DNA of 5,580 nt from Armatimonadota bacterium (GCA_026419655.1 JANZZA010000061.1:1-5580), one strand, 5' to 3'. Positions 1 through 5,580 are shown, counted from the first letter of the stretch. Numbers and translations are program-made. Notes: generated from the letters alone by a model not told the origin.

Positions 1-398
1 AGTTCCGCCACTGGTTGACCATGGGCCGGCGCATTCCGCATCCCCCCAGGCAGGTCTTCATCAACTGGTTCCGCACGGACGATTCCACCGGGGAGTTTTT
101 GTGGCCCGGCTTTGGCGAGAATATCCGGGTGCTCAAGTGGATAGCCGACCGCGTCAAAGGCCGAGTGGGAGCGCGAGAGACACCAGTAGGACTGATGCCG
201 CACCTGAGCGACCTGGAACTGAGCGGCTTGAACGTTTCCCAGGAGGCGTTGGAGCGGCTGTTCAAGGTTCATCGGGAAGCGTGGCTGGCCGAAGCGGCCG
301 AGGTAGGTCAGTTCTATGAACAGTTCGGCGACCGGATGCCCCCGGAGCTGTGGGAAGAACATCATGCGCTGGTGAAGCGGCTGGAAGGCTCTGCCTGA
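1..398 (+). CDS. pckG: Phosphoenolpyruvate carboxykinase (GTP), C-terminal part, 5' end outside the window
   Basis: GTP-dependent PEP carboxykinase interconverts oxaloacetate plus GTP with PEP plus GDP and CO2 in the cytoplasm, linking the TCA cycle to gluconeogenesis or, in anaerobes, to anaplerosis. The reading frame is open from base 3, upstream of the first possible start codons, so this is the 3' end of a longer gene. The 131 visible residues are about the last fifth of a family that usually runs to some 600 residues. The guanine-binding region is intact: Asn-Trp-Phe (63-71), then Phe-Leu-Trp-Pro-Gly-Phe-Gly-Glu-Asn (96-122). The Phe codons at 69, 96 and 111 and the Asn codon at 120 match the residues that sandwich and contact the guanine in vertebrate PEPCK. 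The following ETPVGLMP stretch is also typical. This motif set separates it from the unrelated-looking ATP-dependent PckA. The catalytic P-loop and metal ligands lie upstream, outside the window. A strong terminator follows 23 bases after the stop. Confidence 0.95.
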   Translation, partial: FRHWLTMGRRIPHPPRQVFINWFRTDDSTGEFLWPGFGENIRVLKWIADRVKGRVGARETPVGLMPHLSDLELSGLNVSQEALERLFKVHREAWLAEAAEVGQFYEQFGDRMPPELWEEHHALVKRLEGSA

Positions 399-421
399 GG
401 TTGTCAAGAGGTTGTTGAGGG

Positions 422-457
422 AGACCGCAGTCCTGCCTACGGGACTGCGGTCTTATT
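422..457 (+). terminator. Intrinsic terminator of the PEPCK gene
   Basis: A perfect 12-bp stem is formed by AGACCGCAGTCC (422-433) and GGACTGCGGTCT (442-453) around an 8-nt loop, followed by a short T-rich run (TTATTGTT, 453-460). It starts 23 bases after the PEPCK stop codon, the expected place for a Rho-independent terminator. The T tract is interrupted by A and G, so efficiency cannot be judged. The stem itself is unlikely to be chance. Confidence 0.85.
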
Positions 458-470
458 GTTGCATCCTTAA

Positions 471-484
471 CAAGACTCAAGACT
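471..484. repeat. Tandem 7-bp direct repeat (CAAGACT x2)
   Basis: CAAGACT occurs twice in immediate succession (471-477 and 478-484) in the intergenic DNA between the PEPCK terminator and the response regulator gene. It could be a regulator half-site pair or a chance slippage product. Nothing else in the sequence decides between these. Confidence 0.4.
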
Positions 485-633
485 CGCGCAAGAAGTGCCG
501 ATATATGCAATGCCCGCTGACAACGTCATGCAGGGTGGATGTGGAGCGGGTGCAGGGGGCAGGCGAGGACGAAGCATGAGTGGGAGCCACGTGTGGAGGG
601 AGAAGTTATGCGGGCGGGGAGTGGCTCAGGATC

Positions 634-1809
634 ATGGCCACAGGCCGAAAACCCAGGGCATTTATAGTAGAGGACGATGCGGGCTGGCGAAGGGCAGCAT
701 TGGCGGCGCTGGCCGACGCAGGCTTTTCGATTAGGGAGGCGAGCTGCGCAAGCGAGGCGCGAAATAAGGCCGGCGAGTACAACCCGAACCTGCTGATAGT
801 TGACCACAAGCTGCCGGATGGCGATGGCGTGCGGCTGGTCAAGGAGTTTCGGGCACGGGGCCTGGAGGCGCCTGCAGTCATAACGACAGAGACGCCGTCC
901 GTGGGGACGGCGGTGCAGGCCCTGGGGCTGGCGCCAAGTGAATACCTGGTAAAGCCTGTGCCGCCGGGGCACTTGGCCCGCCGCGCCCGACAGCTCTTAG
1001 ACCCGCCGCCTGTAGTTGGTTGCAATTTCCTCTGGGAGGCCTTGCGGGCCAAATACGGCTTTGACCACATCTTCAGCGAAAACCCTCTCGTGCAGCGGTG
1101 CTACGCGGCGGCTGCGAGAGTGGCGGACTGCTCAGTGCCGGTGCTGATTGAGGGTGAGACCGGTGTGGGCAAGGAGTACCTGGCCAAGGCAATCCACTAC
1201 ATGAACGGGCGGGCCAACCATGCCTTCGTGGCCCTCAACTGCGCGGCGGTGCCGGAAGCTCTTCTGGAGAGCGAATTGTTCGGGCATGAGAAGGGCGCCT
1301 TCACTTCGGCGAGTGCCCAGAAGAGAGGACTCGCGGAAGAAGCTCATCTGGGTACGCTCTTTCTCGACGAAGTGGGCGAGATGTCGCCAGTTATGCAGGT
1401 GAAATTGCTGCGGTTCCTTGAGGAGGGAGCCTTCCGCCGGCTGGGAGCCACTTCATTGACGCAGGTGGATGTGCGGATTGTGGCAGCGACAAACAAGAAC
1501 CTGCTGGAAGAGGTTGAAGCTGGGCGGTTTCGTGAGGACCTGTACTACAGGCTGGCGGTAATCGCATTCTACCTGCCTCCGCTGCGGTCCCGACCGGAAG
1601 ACATTGAACTGTTCGCGCGAACCTTCGTGGCCCGCCACGCCGGGAACGAAGTCGAGCTGAGCAGCGGGGCGCTGGAGAAACTCATGGCCCACCGGTGGCC
1701 CGGCAACCTGCGGGAGCTGCACAACGTCATCAGGCGCGCCGTACTGCTCCACCGGGGCAAAAACATTACTCCCGATGACATCTGCTTTGATCCCATTGGC
1801 AGAAAATAA
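634..1809 (+). CDS. Sigma-54-type response regulator (receiver + AAA+), no C-terminal HTH
   Basis: The protein has NtrC-like architecture and 391 residues from ATG 634. Phosphorylated regulators of this kind use ATP hydrolysis to remodel sigma-54 RNA polymerase at -24/-12 promoters. Receiver, residues about 8-122: acidic pair D14/D15, phosphoacceptor D57 (IVDHKLPDGDG), conserved T85, Y104 and K107 (YLVKP). AAA+ domain, about 147-385: Walker A GETGVGKE (174-181), sigma-54 contact loop GAFTSA (221-226), Walker B GTLFLDE (240-246), sensor I region VRIVAATN, arginine-finger region FREDLYYRL (299-307) and sensor II WPGNLREL (355-362). It stops about 30 residues after WPGNLREL, so the Fis-type helix-turn-helix is absent. 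A GTG at 580 would add 18 residues of unlikely composition; ATG 634 puts the receiver near the N-terminus as usual. The RBS is weak (GGGGAG, 616-621). No sensor kinase lies in the window. The domain call is firm; the target genes are unknown. Confidence 0.93.
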   Translation: MATGRKPRAFIVEDDAGWRRAALAALADAGFSIREASCASEARNKAGEYNPNLLIVDHKLPDGDGVRLVKEFRARGLEAPAVITTETPSVGTAVQALGLAPSEYLVKPVPPGHLARRARQLLDPPPVVGCNFLWEALRAKYGFDHIFSENPLVQRCYAAAARVADCSVPVLIEGETGVGKEYLAKAIHYMNGRANHAFVALNCAAVPEALLESELFGHEKGAFTSASAQKRGLAEEAHLGTLFLDEVGEMSPVMQVKLLRFLEEGAFRRLGATSLTQVDVRIVAATNKNLLEEVEAGRFREDLYYRLAVIAFYLPPLRSRPEDIELFARTFVARHAGNEVELSSGALEKLMAHRWPGNLRELHNVIRRAVLLHRGKNITPDDICFDPIGRK

Positions 1810-1832
1810 TCTGGGCGGCCGTGGTATGGGCA

Positions 1833-1850
1833 CTTCTCCCCGGAGGAGAC
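1833..1850. repeat. Hairpin-forming motif, copy 1
   Basis: CTTCTCCCCGGAGGAGAC: the arms TCTCC (1835-1839) and GGAGA (1845-1849) are complementary with a 5-nt loop. A near-identical motif lies at 1912-1930. It may belong to the 3' ends of the two converging transcripts, but there is no T run, so it is not called a terminator. Confidence 0.5.
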
Positions 1851-1911
1851 CCCTGTAACAGGAGAGATGTCCCCGTCCCCGCTTCCCGAGTTTTCTTGCG
1901 CTGCTTGCGTG

Positions 1912-1930
1912 CTTCTCCCCCGAAGGAGAT
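1912..1930. repeat. Hairpin-forming motif, copy 2
   Basis: CTTCTCCCCCGAAGGAGAT differs from the copy at 1833-1850 by one extra C and two substitutions. The arms TCTCC (1914-1918) and GGAGA (1925-1929) enclose a 6-nt loop. Both copies have the same orientation, about 80 bp apart, which looks more like a small repeated element than chance, though the motif is low in complexity. Confidence 0.5.
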
Positions 1931-2009
1931 AGGGCCGGCGGCAGCAAGGCTGGCTGGGTAGCCCTTCGTGTGCAGCCGCCGTGGCCGGTGGGCGTACATG
2001 CGACAATCG

Positions 2010-2948
2010 CTAGCCGCGCGGGAAGCCAAAGGCGTCGAGGTGAAGCACGGCCGCGATGGTGGCGCGGACAGTGGCGGCGGCGTTTTCACAGTCGCAATTC
2101 TCCGGCACGTCGGACTCCAGGTGGTAGTGAGGGTCGGCGTAGGGGAAGGAGCCAGTGTTTACCACGGCAGCCGGGTAGCCGGCCTTGACGAACGAGCCAT
2201 CGTCGTCATTGGGGAAAGGCCGCTCGAAAGCCGATTGCTCGAGACCAAGGCCGTACAGCTCATTGACGTGCTCCATGAGGACGGCGAGGACCTGCCCCTC
2301 AGGCGTGCAGTAACCGGTGCGGTTTATCAAGCGGCCAGCATCTTCCGGCGCCTTCACGCCGATGCCGTCGAGGTTGAAGACCGCTATTATCTCCTCTCCC
2401 CTATCCTTGGCGTTGCGGGCGGCTACTTCGCTGGTCCAGGGCGTGTGCTCTTCGTTGCAGAAAAGAAAGCAAATAGTGCGCTGGGAGGCGTACTCGGCCA
2501 GGACGCGGGCAGCCTCGAGATTTCCCGCCGTGCCGATGGCATTATCGTTGGCGCCCGGCGAGTCTATCCAGCTCTGGGAGTCCTTGTGGGAGACAAGGAT
2601 TATGGTCTCGTCGGGCTTGTCGGAGCCGGGCTTGCGGGCGTAAAGATTGTAGGCGACATACCACGGGTCGTCTGGGGCCGGGGCCGAGTACTGGTGGGCT
2701 TTGGGCTTGGTCTCGTCCCGGCGAAAGGCCTGAACGTGGCAGGCCTCGCGCAGGACTTCATAGCCCCAGCTCCGAAGCTGGGCTTCGATGAAGTCATCGG
2801 CCTCGTCCAGAGTGCTCTTCTGGTGCCCGGGCAATGTGTAGTTTGCCTTTCTGTAGGGCAGGGGATTCCTGGCGAGGTAGAAAACGGTGTCGCGCAGGTG
2901 CTGGGGTTCAGGACGGAATATGAACTTCTGAACTTCTGAGCTTAACAT
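2010..2948 (-). CDS. M28-family zinc metallopeptidase (aminopeptidase-like)
   Basis: M28 peptidases are co-catalytic di-zinc exopeptidases, mostly aminopeptidases that release N-terminal residues from peptides. From ATG 2948 the protein has 312 residues. The five-ligand set is visible in order: H121 in SHKD (with D123), the bridging D135 in GANDNAIG, the E166/E167 pair in NEEH (general base plus ligand), D194 in FNLDGIG, and H276 in PHYHLESD. The C-terminal region, with DDDGSFVKAGYPAAVV before the last His, is typical of the fold. There is no signal peptide, membrane segment or PA domain, so a cytoplasmic enzyme is inferred. A GTG at 2957 is possible, but AAGGGAG (2957-2963) sits 8 nt before ATG 2948 and directly abuts the GTG, favouring the ATG. 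Substrate specificity cannot be read from sequence; related proteins include carboxypeptidases and glutaminyl cyclases. It converges on the response regulator gene and diverges from the glycyl radical enzyme gene. Confidence 0.9.
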   Translation of the reverse strand: MLSSEVQKFIFRPEPQHLRDTVFYLARNPLPYRKANYTLPGHQKSTLDEADDFIEAQLRSWGYEVLREACHVQAFRRDETKPKAHQYSAPAPDDPWYVAYNLYARKPGSDKPDETIILVSHKDSQSWIDSPGANDNAIGTAGNLEAARVLAEYASQRTICFLFCNEEHTPWTSEVAARNAKDRGEEIIAVFNLDGIGVKAPEDAGRLINRTGYCTPEGQVLAVLMEHVNELYGLGLEQSAFERPFPNDDDGSFVKAGYPAAVVNTGSFPYADPHYHLESDVPENCDCENAAATVRATIAAVLHLDAFGFPRG

Positions 2949-2956
2949 CTTCTCCA

Positions 2957-2963
2957 CTCCCTT
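2957..2963 (-). promoter_or_regulatory. Ribosome binding site deciding the peptidase start
   Basis: On the minus strand AAGGGAG lies 8 nt before ATG 2948. It overlaps the in-frame GTG at 2957, leaving that codon without a properly spaced site, so the ATG is the better start. Confidence 0.65.
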
Positions 2964-2986
2964 ATTCGCTACAGGCGCTTGCCGCC

Positions 2987-2998
2987 GCCCTGCAGGGC
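2987..2998. repeat. Perfect 12-bp palindrome upstream of the peptidase gene
   Basis: GCCCTGCAGGGC reads the same on both strands and lies about 40 bp upstream of the peptidase ATG. The position would suit a dimeric repressor operator or a short leader hairpin. In such GC-rich DNA it could also be chance. Confidence 0.4.
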
Positions 2999-3032
2999 CT
3001 GCCTCCGCGCCGCGCTATTGTCCTGCCCGCCA

Positions 3033-3064
3033 GCAGTGCACGGCCGTGGGGCCGTGGGAACTGC
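3033..3064. repeat. Two-part inverted repeat (hairpin) in the divergent gap
   Basis: The inner arms CACGGCC (3039-3045) and GGCCGTG (3050-3056) form a perfect 7-bp stem with a 4-nt loop. The outer arms GCAGT (3033-3037) and ACTGC (3060-3064) add 5 bp, separated by a 1-nt/3-nt internal bulge. No T tract follows on either strand, so it is not an obvious terminator. It lies about 85-115 bp upstream of the peptidase start and could be an operator or a leader RNA structure. Confidence 0.55.
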
Positions 3065-3315
3065 CGCACAGAAAGAACACATGGGCGCCCGTGCCTTGAA
3101 AAAGAGGTCTTCTCCCTGGTGCTTTTCTGACCTTCTTGTGCTGGCGGCACCCGGCAGGGTTTTTCGGCGACGAGAGACGGGGTATAAGGATGACGGGCAG
3201 CAGCAGGGACTATTCGGTTTTCTAAGGAGACTGTCGCAAAGCACTCCTTTGGGGGCTACCCGCCGCACAGACTGTTGCCCTTGCGCTACAAAGGTTGTGC
3301 TCGCCTGGGAGGTCG

Positions 3316-3338
3316 GCACGCGCGAGGGCGCGCTGTGC
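3316..3338. repeat. GC-rich imperfect inverted repeat
   Basis: GCACGCGC (3316-3323) can pair with GCGC (3328-3331) and GTGC (3335-3338), with a 4-nt GAGG loop and a 3-nt bulge in the right arm. It lies about 180 bp upstream of the glycyl radical enzyme start. Its function is unknown and it may be a by-product of base composition. Confidence 0.35.
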
Positions 3339-3452
3339 AACGGTCACCGGAGGCAATTCGTCGCGCCTTGTGACTTCCTGCCTGAAGTACAATCCTGAGG
3401 GAACCTGAATACTCCCGCGCCAGCACCTGGGTTTCCGTGAGAAGGTCTGTGG

Positions 3453-3467
3453 TGGTAGCATAGTGGC
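3453..3467 (+). promoter_or_regulatory. Weak sigma-54-like -24/-12 element (candidate)
   Basis: TGGTAGCATAGTGGC has the GG (3454-3455) and GC (3466-3467) dinucleotides 10 nt apart, as required by sigma-54 promoters. It fits TGGYACR-N4-TTGC only partly: Y and A match, but the next two positions and the second T do not. It ends 50 bp before the glycyl radical enzyme start. GG-N10-GC is frequent by chance in GC-rich DNA, so this is only a candidate. Confidence 0.2.
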
Positions 3468-3503
3468 GTTTCTGGCTACTTTCAGCGAGCCTTGCTGGCA
3501 TTT

Positions 3504-3510
3504 GGGGTGA
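3504..3510 (+). promoter_or_regulatory. Ribosome binding site of the glycyl radical enzyme gene
   Basis: GGGGTGA lies 7 nt before ATG 3518. That ATG is the first start codon after the in-frame stop TAG at 3461, so the start is well fixed. Confidence 0.75.
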
Positions 3511-3517
3511 CGATAGC

Positions 3518-5580
3518 ATGGGTAGAGTGGAGTCTTCGATACGCGAGCGGACAGCGCCGACGGAGCGAATACGCCGATTAAGAGAAGATGCGCTTGGGCG
3601 TCCGGTAACGGGGAGTTTCGAGATAGCTTTGTATGGCGGGGAGTCGTGGATGCAGACGCGGGGGGAACTATGGTGGATAGTGCGCCGGGGACGGCGGCTG
3701 GCCCACATCCTGCGGAATATGGAGGTGGTGATAGGGCCGGATGACCTGCTGGTTGGGCGGCTTAGCGGCCGTGCGCCGACCCCCGAAGAAGCGGAGCGGC
3801 TGGCGCGGGCAAACGAATTCATGGCGGCGCAGCCGGCAGCGGCGGGCCAGTCGGGGCACATGGCCCCGGACGTGCCGACCCTGCTGGGTGTGGGCTGCAG
3901 GGGCCTGCAGGCGCGGATTGCGGAGCTTGCGGCAGGGCTGGACCCATCCGCGCCCGAGGCAGCGCCTAAACTGGCCTTTTATCGGGCCGCGCACGAGGCC
4001 CTGGACGGACTTTGCGATTTCGCCGGGCGCTATGCGGACAAGGCTGAGGAGTTGGCCGGAGAGACTGAGGACCTTCAGCGGCGTGAGGAGCTGCTGCGCA
4101 TAGCCGAGGTCTGCCGCCGCGTGCCCGCTTACCCGGCGCGGACCTTCCACGAGGCGCTGCAGGCGCTGCATTTTCTGTTGTTCGTGCTCAACTGCGTGGA
4201 GGGCTGCAGCCTCACCTCGCCCGGCAGCATAGACCGGTATCTGTGGCCCTATCTGCAGGCTGACCTGGCGGAGGGACGGCTCACGCGCGAAGAAGCCCAG
4301 GAACTGCTGGATGCCTTTTTCGTAAGCTTCAACTCTTACATCGCGCGGGGCTTGGCCATAGGGCTGCTGGTGGGTGGGCGAGACGCCGAAGGTAAGGACG
4401 TGACAAACGAGCTGACGTGGATGTCTCTTCATGCCTGCGACCATGTGCGTCTCCCCTACCCCTCGCTTGGGCTGCGGGTGCATAGCGGGACGCCGCCAGA
4501 GCTGCTGGACTACGCGCTGGAGCTGCTGGCCGAGGGCACGACCCAGCCAGCGCTGTTTAATGACGAAGTAGTCACGGCGGGCCTGGTGGCAGCAGGACTG
4601 CCGCTTGAGGATGCCTGCGACTACGTGAACTCGACGTGCGTGGAAATCACGCCATGCGGGAAGAGCAACGTGTGGGTGGCGAGTCCATATTTCAACCTGC
4701 CGCAGATACTGCTTGACATAATATCTGATATTGGCACCGGGGAGATCGCGGCGCCGGCGGATTTCGAGGCGCTTATGGTTGAGTACGAGCGGCGGCTGGG
4801 CGAGAAAATAGGCCAGGCGGTCGCCGAGCAGAACACGTATCGGTATAGCTGTATGGCCCATCGCAATTTTCCGCTGGCCTCGTGCTTTGTGCGGGATTGC
4901 CTGGACAGGGGGCTGGACATGGAATGGGGCGGCGCGCGGTACAACTGGATAGAGTGCAGTTTCGTTGGCCTGGCCACCGCCGCTGATAGCCTGGAGGCGG
5001 TGCGCGAGTTTGTTTACAGGCGCGGGGACCTGGACTGGCGCGCTCTGCACGCCATGCTGGCGCGCAATTTTGAGGGGGACGAAGCATGGCGGCAGAGGCT
5101 GATGCGAGAGGCAGACAAGTACGGCAATGACGAAAAAGCCGTGGACGCGCTGGCGCAACGCATAATGCAGACGGCGACGAGAGAGTGTCAGCGGCACCGC
5201 ACGGTATTCGGCGCCGGCTTTCATCCCGGCCTGTTCGCGTGGATAATGCACTCCGTTTTCGGTGAAGCTACCGGGGCCACGCCGGACGGGCGACTTGTCG
5301 GGCTGCCCCTGAGCCCTGGGCCAGACCCGTCCCCCGGGCGTGCCAAACGAGGGCCAACAGCAACCGTATTGTCGGCTACGGGCTTTGACCACACGCCGCT
5401 AATCGGGGGCGTGGCGCTCAATCTCAAGTTTTCTCCGACCACGCTGGATACGCCGGAGAAGCGCAGGAAGCTTGCTTCCCTTGTGCGTGTCTACTTCGAC
5501 CGCGGGGGTTTTCAGGTGCAGATAAACGCCGTCGGTGCGGCGACGCTGCGGGATGCTCAGGAGCATCCGGAACGCTACGA
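3518..5580 (+). CDS. Glycyl radical enzyme (PFL superfamily), 3' end outside the window
   Basis: Glycyl radical enzymes use a C-terminal glycyl radical, installed by a radical SAM activase, to make an active-site thiyl radical. They act anaerobically as lyases, dehydratases or decarboxylases. The frame is open from ATG 3518 to the edge: 687 codons. Family landmarks in order: PDDLLVGR (74-81), SGHMAPD (112-118), TSPGSIDRY (233-241), PALFNDE (344-350), the catalytic Cys-x-Glu as C374-V-E376 in STCVEI, GPTATVLSATGFDH, and GGFQVQINAV (663-672) followed by LRDAQEHPERY. In relatives the radical-bearing RVxGY motif comes some 10 residues later, so the window stops just short of it and the full protein would be roughly 730 residues, a little short for the family. 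CxE rules out true pyruvate formate-lyase, which has Cys-Cys. The Asp that in glycerol and propanediol dehydratases lies 14 residues after this Cys appears to be Ala388. The substrate is unassigned. No activase is visible; it may lie downstream. Confidence 0.93.
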   Translation, partial: MGRVESSIRERTAPTERIRRLREDALGRPVTGSFEIALYGGESWMQTRGELWWIVRRGRRLAHILRNMEVVIGPDDLLVGRLSGRAPTPEEAERLARANEFMAAQPAAAGQSGHMAPDVPTLLGVGCRGLQARIAELAAGLDPSAPEAAPKLAFYRAAHEALDGLCDFAGRYADKAEELAGETEDLQRREELLRIAEVCRRVPAYPARTFHEALQALHFLLFVLNCVEGCSLTSPGSIDRYLWPYLQADLAEGRLTREEAQELLDAFFVSFNSYIARGLAIGLLVGGRDAEGKDVTNELTWMSLHACDHVRLPYPSLGLRVHSGTPPELLDYALELLAEGTTQPALFNDEVVTAGLVAAGLPLEDACDYVNSTCVEITPCGKSNVWVASPYFNLPQILLDIISDIGTGEIAAPADFEALMVEYERRLGEKIGQAVAEQNTYRYSCMAHRNFPLASCFVRDCLDRGLDMEWGGARYNWIECSFVGLATAADSLEAVREFVYRRGDLDWRALHAMLARNFEGDEAWRQRLMREADKYGNDEKAVDALAQRIMQTATRECQRHRTVFGAGFHPGLFAWIMHSVFGEATGATPDGRLVGLPLSPGPDPSPGRAKRGPTATVLSATGFDHTPLIGGVALNLKFSPTTLDTPEKRRKLASLVRVYFDRGGFQVQINAVGAATLRDAQEHPERY

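Larger units (their letters stand above)
399..633. other. Intergenic region between the PEPCK and response regulator genes
   Basis: This 235-bp stretch holds the PEPCK terminator, the CAAGACT tandem repeat and presumably the promoter of the response regulator. I found no convincing -35/-10 pair with standard spacing (a TATATG at 502-507 lacks a partner) and no GG-N10-GC element resembling a sigma-54 promoter in the part I checked just before the gene. Short open frames across it on both strands have no recognisable content. Confidence 0.6.
1810..2009. other. Convergent intergenic region with two hairpin-forming near-repeats
   Basis: This 200-bp gap separates the 3' ends of the response regulator (+) and the peptidase (-). 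It contains two related motifs, described separately, and a small CCTG-TAA-CAGG inverted repeat (1852-1862). A bidirectional terminator would be expected here, but neither hairpin is followed by a clear T tract on either strand. I see no gene in it. Confidence 0.55.
2949..3517. other. Long divergent intergenic region, no convincing gene
   Basis: These 569 bp separate the divergent peptidase and glycyl radical enzyme genes. Open frames of up to about 139 codons exist on both strands, but their translations are rich in Arg, Pro, Ala and Cys, overlap one another, match no family I know and lack good ribosome binding sites. I treat them as chance in GC-rich DNA. The region holds inverted repeats (2987-2998, 3033-3064, 3316-3338), a weak -24/-12-like site (3453-3467) and a TACAAT (3388-3393) that could be a -10 box but lacks a well-spaced -35. 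A decayed gene or a structured leader RNA cannot be excluded. Confidence 0.6.

Noticed and set aside
580..633. Upstream GTG start for the response regulator
   Set aside because: It adds 18 residues (Cys/Gly/Arg-rich) before a receiver domain that normally starts within a few residues of the Met. ATG 634 fits the family better.
1968..2939. 323-codon open frame on the plus strand
   Set aside because: It is antisense to the M28 peptidase, which has the full set of metal ligands. The Gly/Val-rich translation matches nothing I know.
3099..3133. Minus-strand hairpin AGGTC/GACCT followed by five T, possible attenuator before the peptidase gene
   Set aside because: A 5-bp stem with a 19-nt loop is too weak to support an attenuator without comparative evidence.
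3139..3164. Terminator-like element: TGCTGG/CCGGCA stem followed by GGGTTTTT on the plus strand
   Set aside because: The stem is only 6 bp with a G-T pair, an alternative GTGC/GCAC pairing competes, and no plus-strand gene lies upstream for it to terminate.
3226..3240. GGAGACTGTCGCAAA, reminiscent of insertion-sequence ends
   Set aside because: No partner inverted repeat, target duplication or transposase remnant is seen in the window. The resemblance is from memory only.
3368..3393. Possible sigma-70 promoter TTGTGA ... TACAAT before the glycyl radical enzyme
   Set aside because: The spacing is 14 bp instead of about 17, and there is no extended -10, so the pair is not convincing.
2979..3398. 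139-codon plus-strand frame, with overlapping minus-strand frames, in the divergent gap
   Set aside because: The composition is Arg/Cys/Pro-rich, there is no known motif and no good ribosome binding site, and frames on both strands compete equally. Treated as noncoding.
3668..5392. 574-codon open frame on the minus strand
   Set aside because: It lies wholly antisense to the glycyl radical enzyme gene, whose motifs are clear. Its translation is rich in Arg, Gln, His and Pro with no recognisable domain. Long antisense frames are usual in GC-rich genes.

Overview
The window is GC-rich bacterial DNA. It holds four recognisable protein genes, two of them cut by the window edges: the 3' end of a GTP-dependent phosphoenolpyruvate carboxykinase (+, 1-398), a sigma-54-type response regulator with receiver and AAA+ domains only (+, 634-1809), an M28-family zinc peptidase (-, 2010-2948) and most of a glycyl radical enzyme of the pyruvate formate-lyase superfamily (+, 3518 to the right edge). 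Glycyl radical enzymes are destroyed by oxygen, so the host is probably an anaerobe. GTP-PEPCK, GC-rich coding sequence with ATA/AGG codons and a GGGGTGA-type ribosome binding site would fit a GC-rich Firmicute or Chloroflexota lineage, but this is a guess.

Layout. The carboxykinase gene ends at 398 and is followed at once by a clean intrinsic terminator (422-457), so the next gene is a separate unit. The response regulator (634-1809) and the peptidase (2010-2948, minus) converge on a 200-bp gap with two near-identical hairpin-forming motifs. The peptidase and the glycyl radical enzyme diverge from a long gap (2949-3517) in which I see no convincing gene but several inverted repeats.

How they fit together. 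There is no obvious shared pathway. The carboxykinase is central carbon metabolism, the peptidase is probably cytoplasmic peptide turnover, and the glycyl radical enzyme is an anaerobic catabolic enzyme of unassigned substrate. The response regulator has no kinase in the window. It lacks the usual C-terminal Fis-type DNA-binding domain and carries two unusual residues (Glu after the conserved receiver Thr, and GAFTSA for GAFTGA). A weak -24/-12-like element lies about 50 bp before the glycyl radical enzyme start, so a regulatory link is possible but unproven.

The most interesting items are the DNA-binding-less activator and the glycyl radical enzyme, whose active-site context (Thr-Cys-Val-Glu-Ile) does not match the well-characterised subfamilies I can recall. 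I see no mobile element, CRISPR array, tRNA or rRNA.
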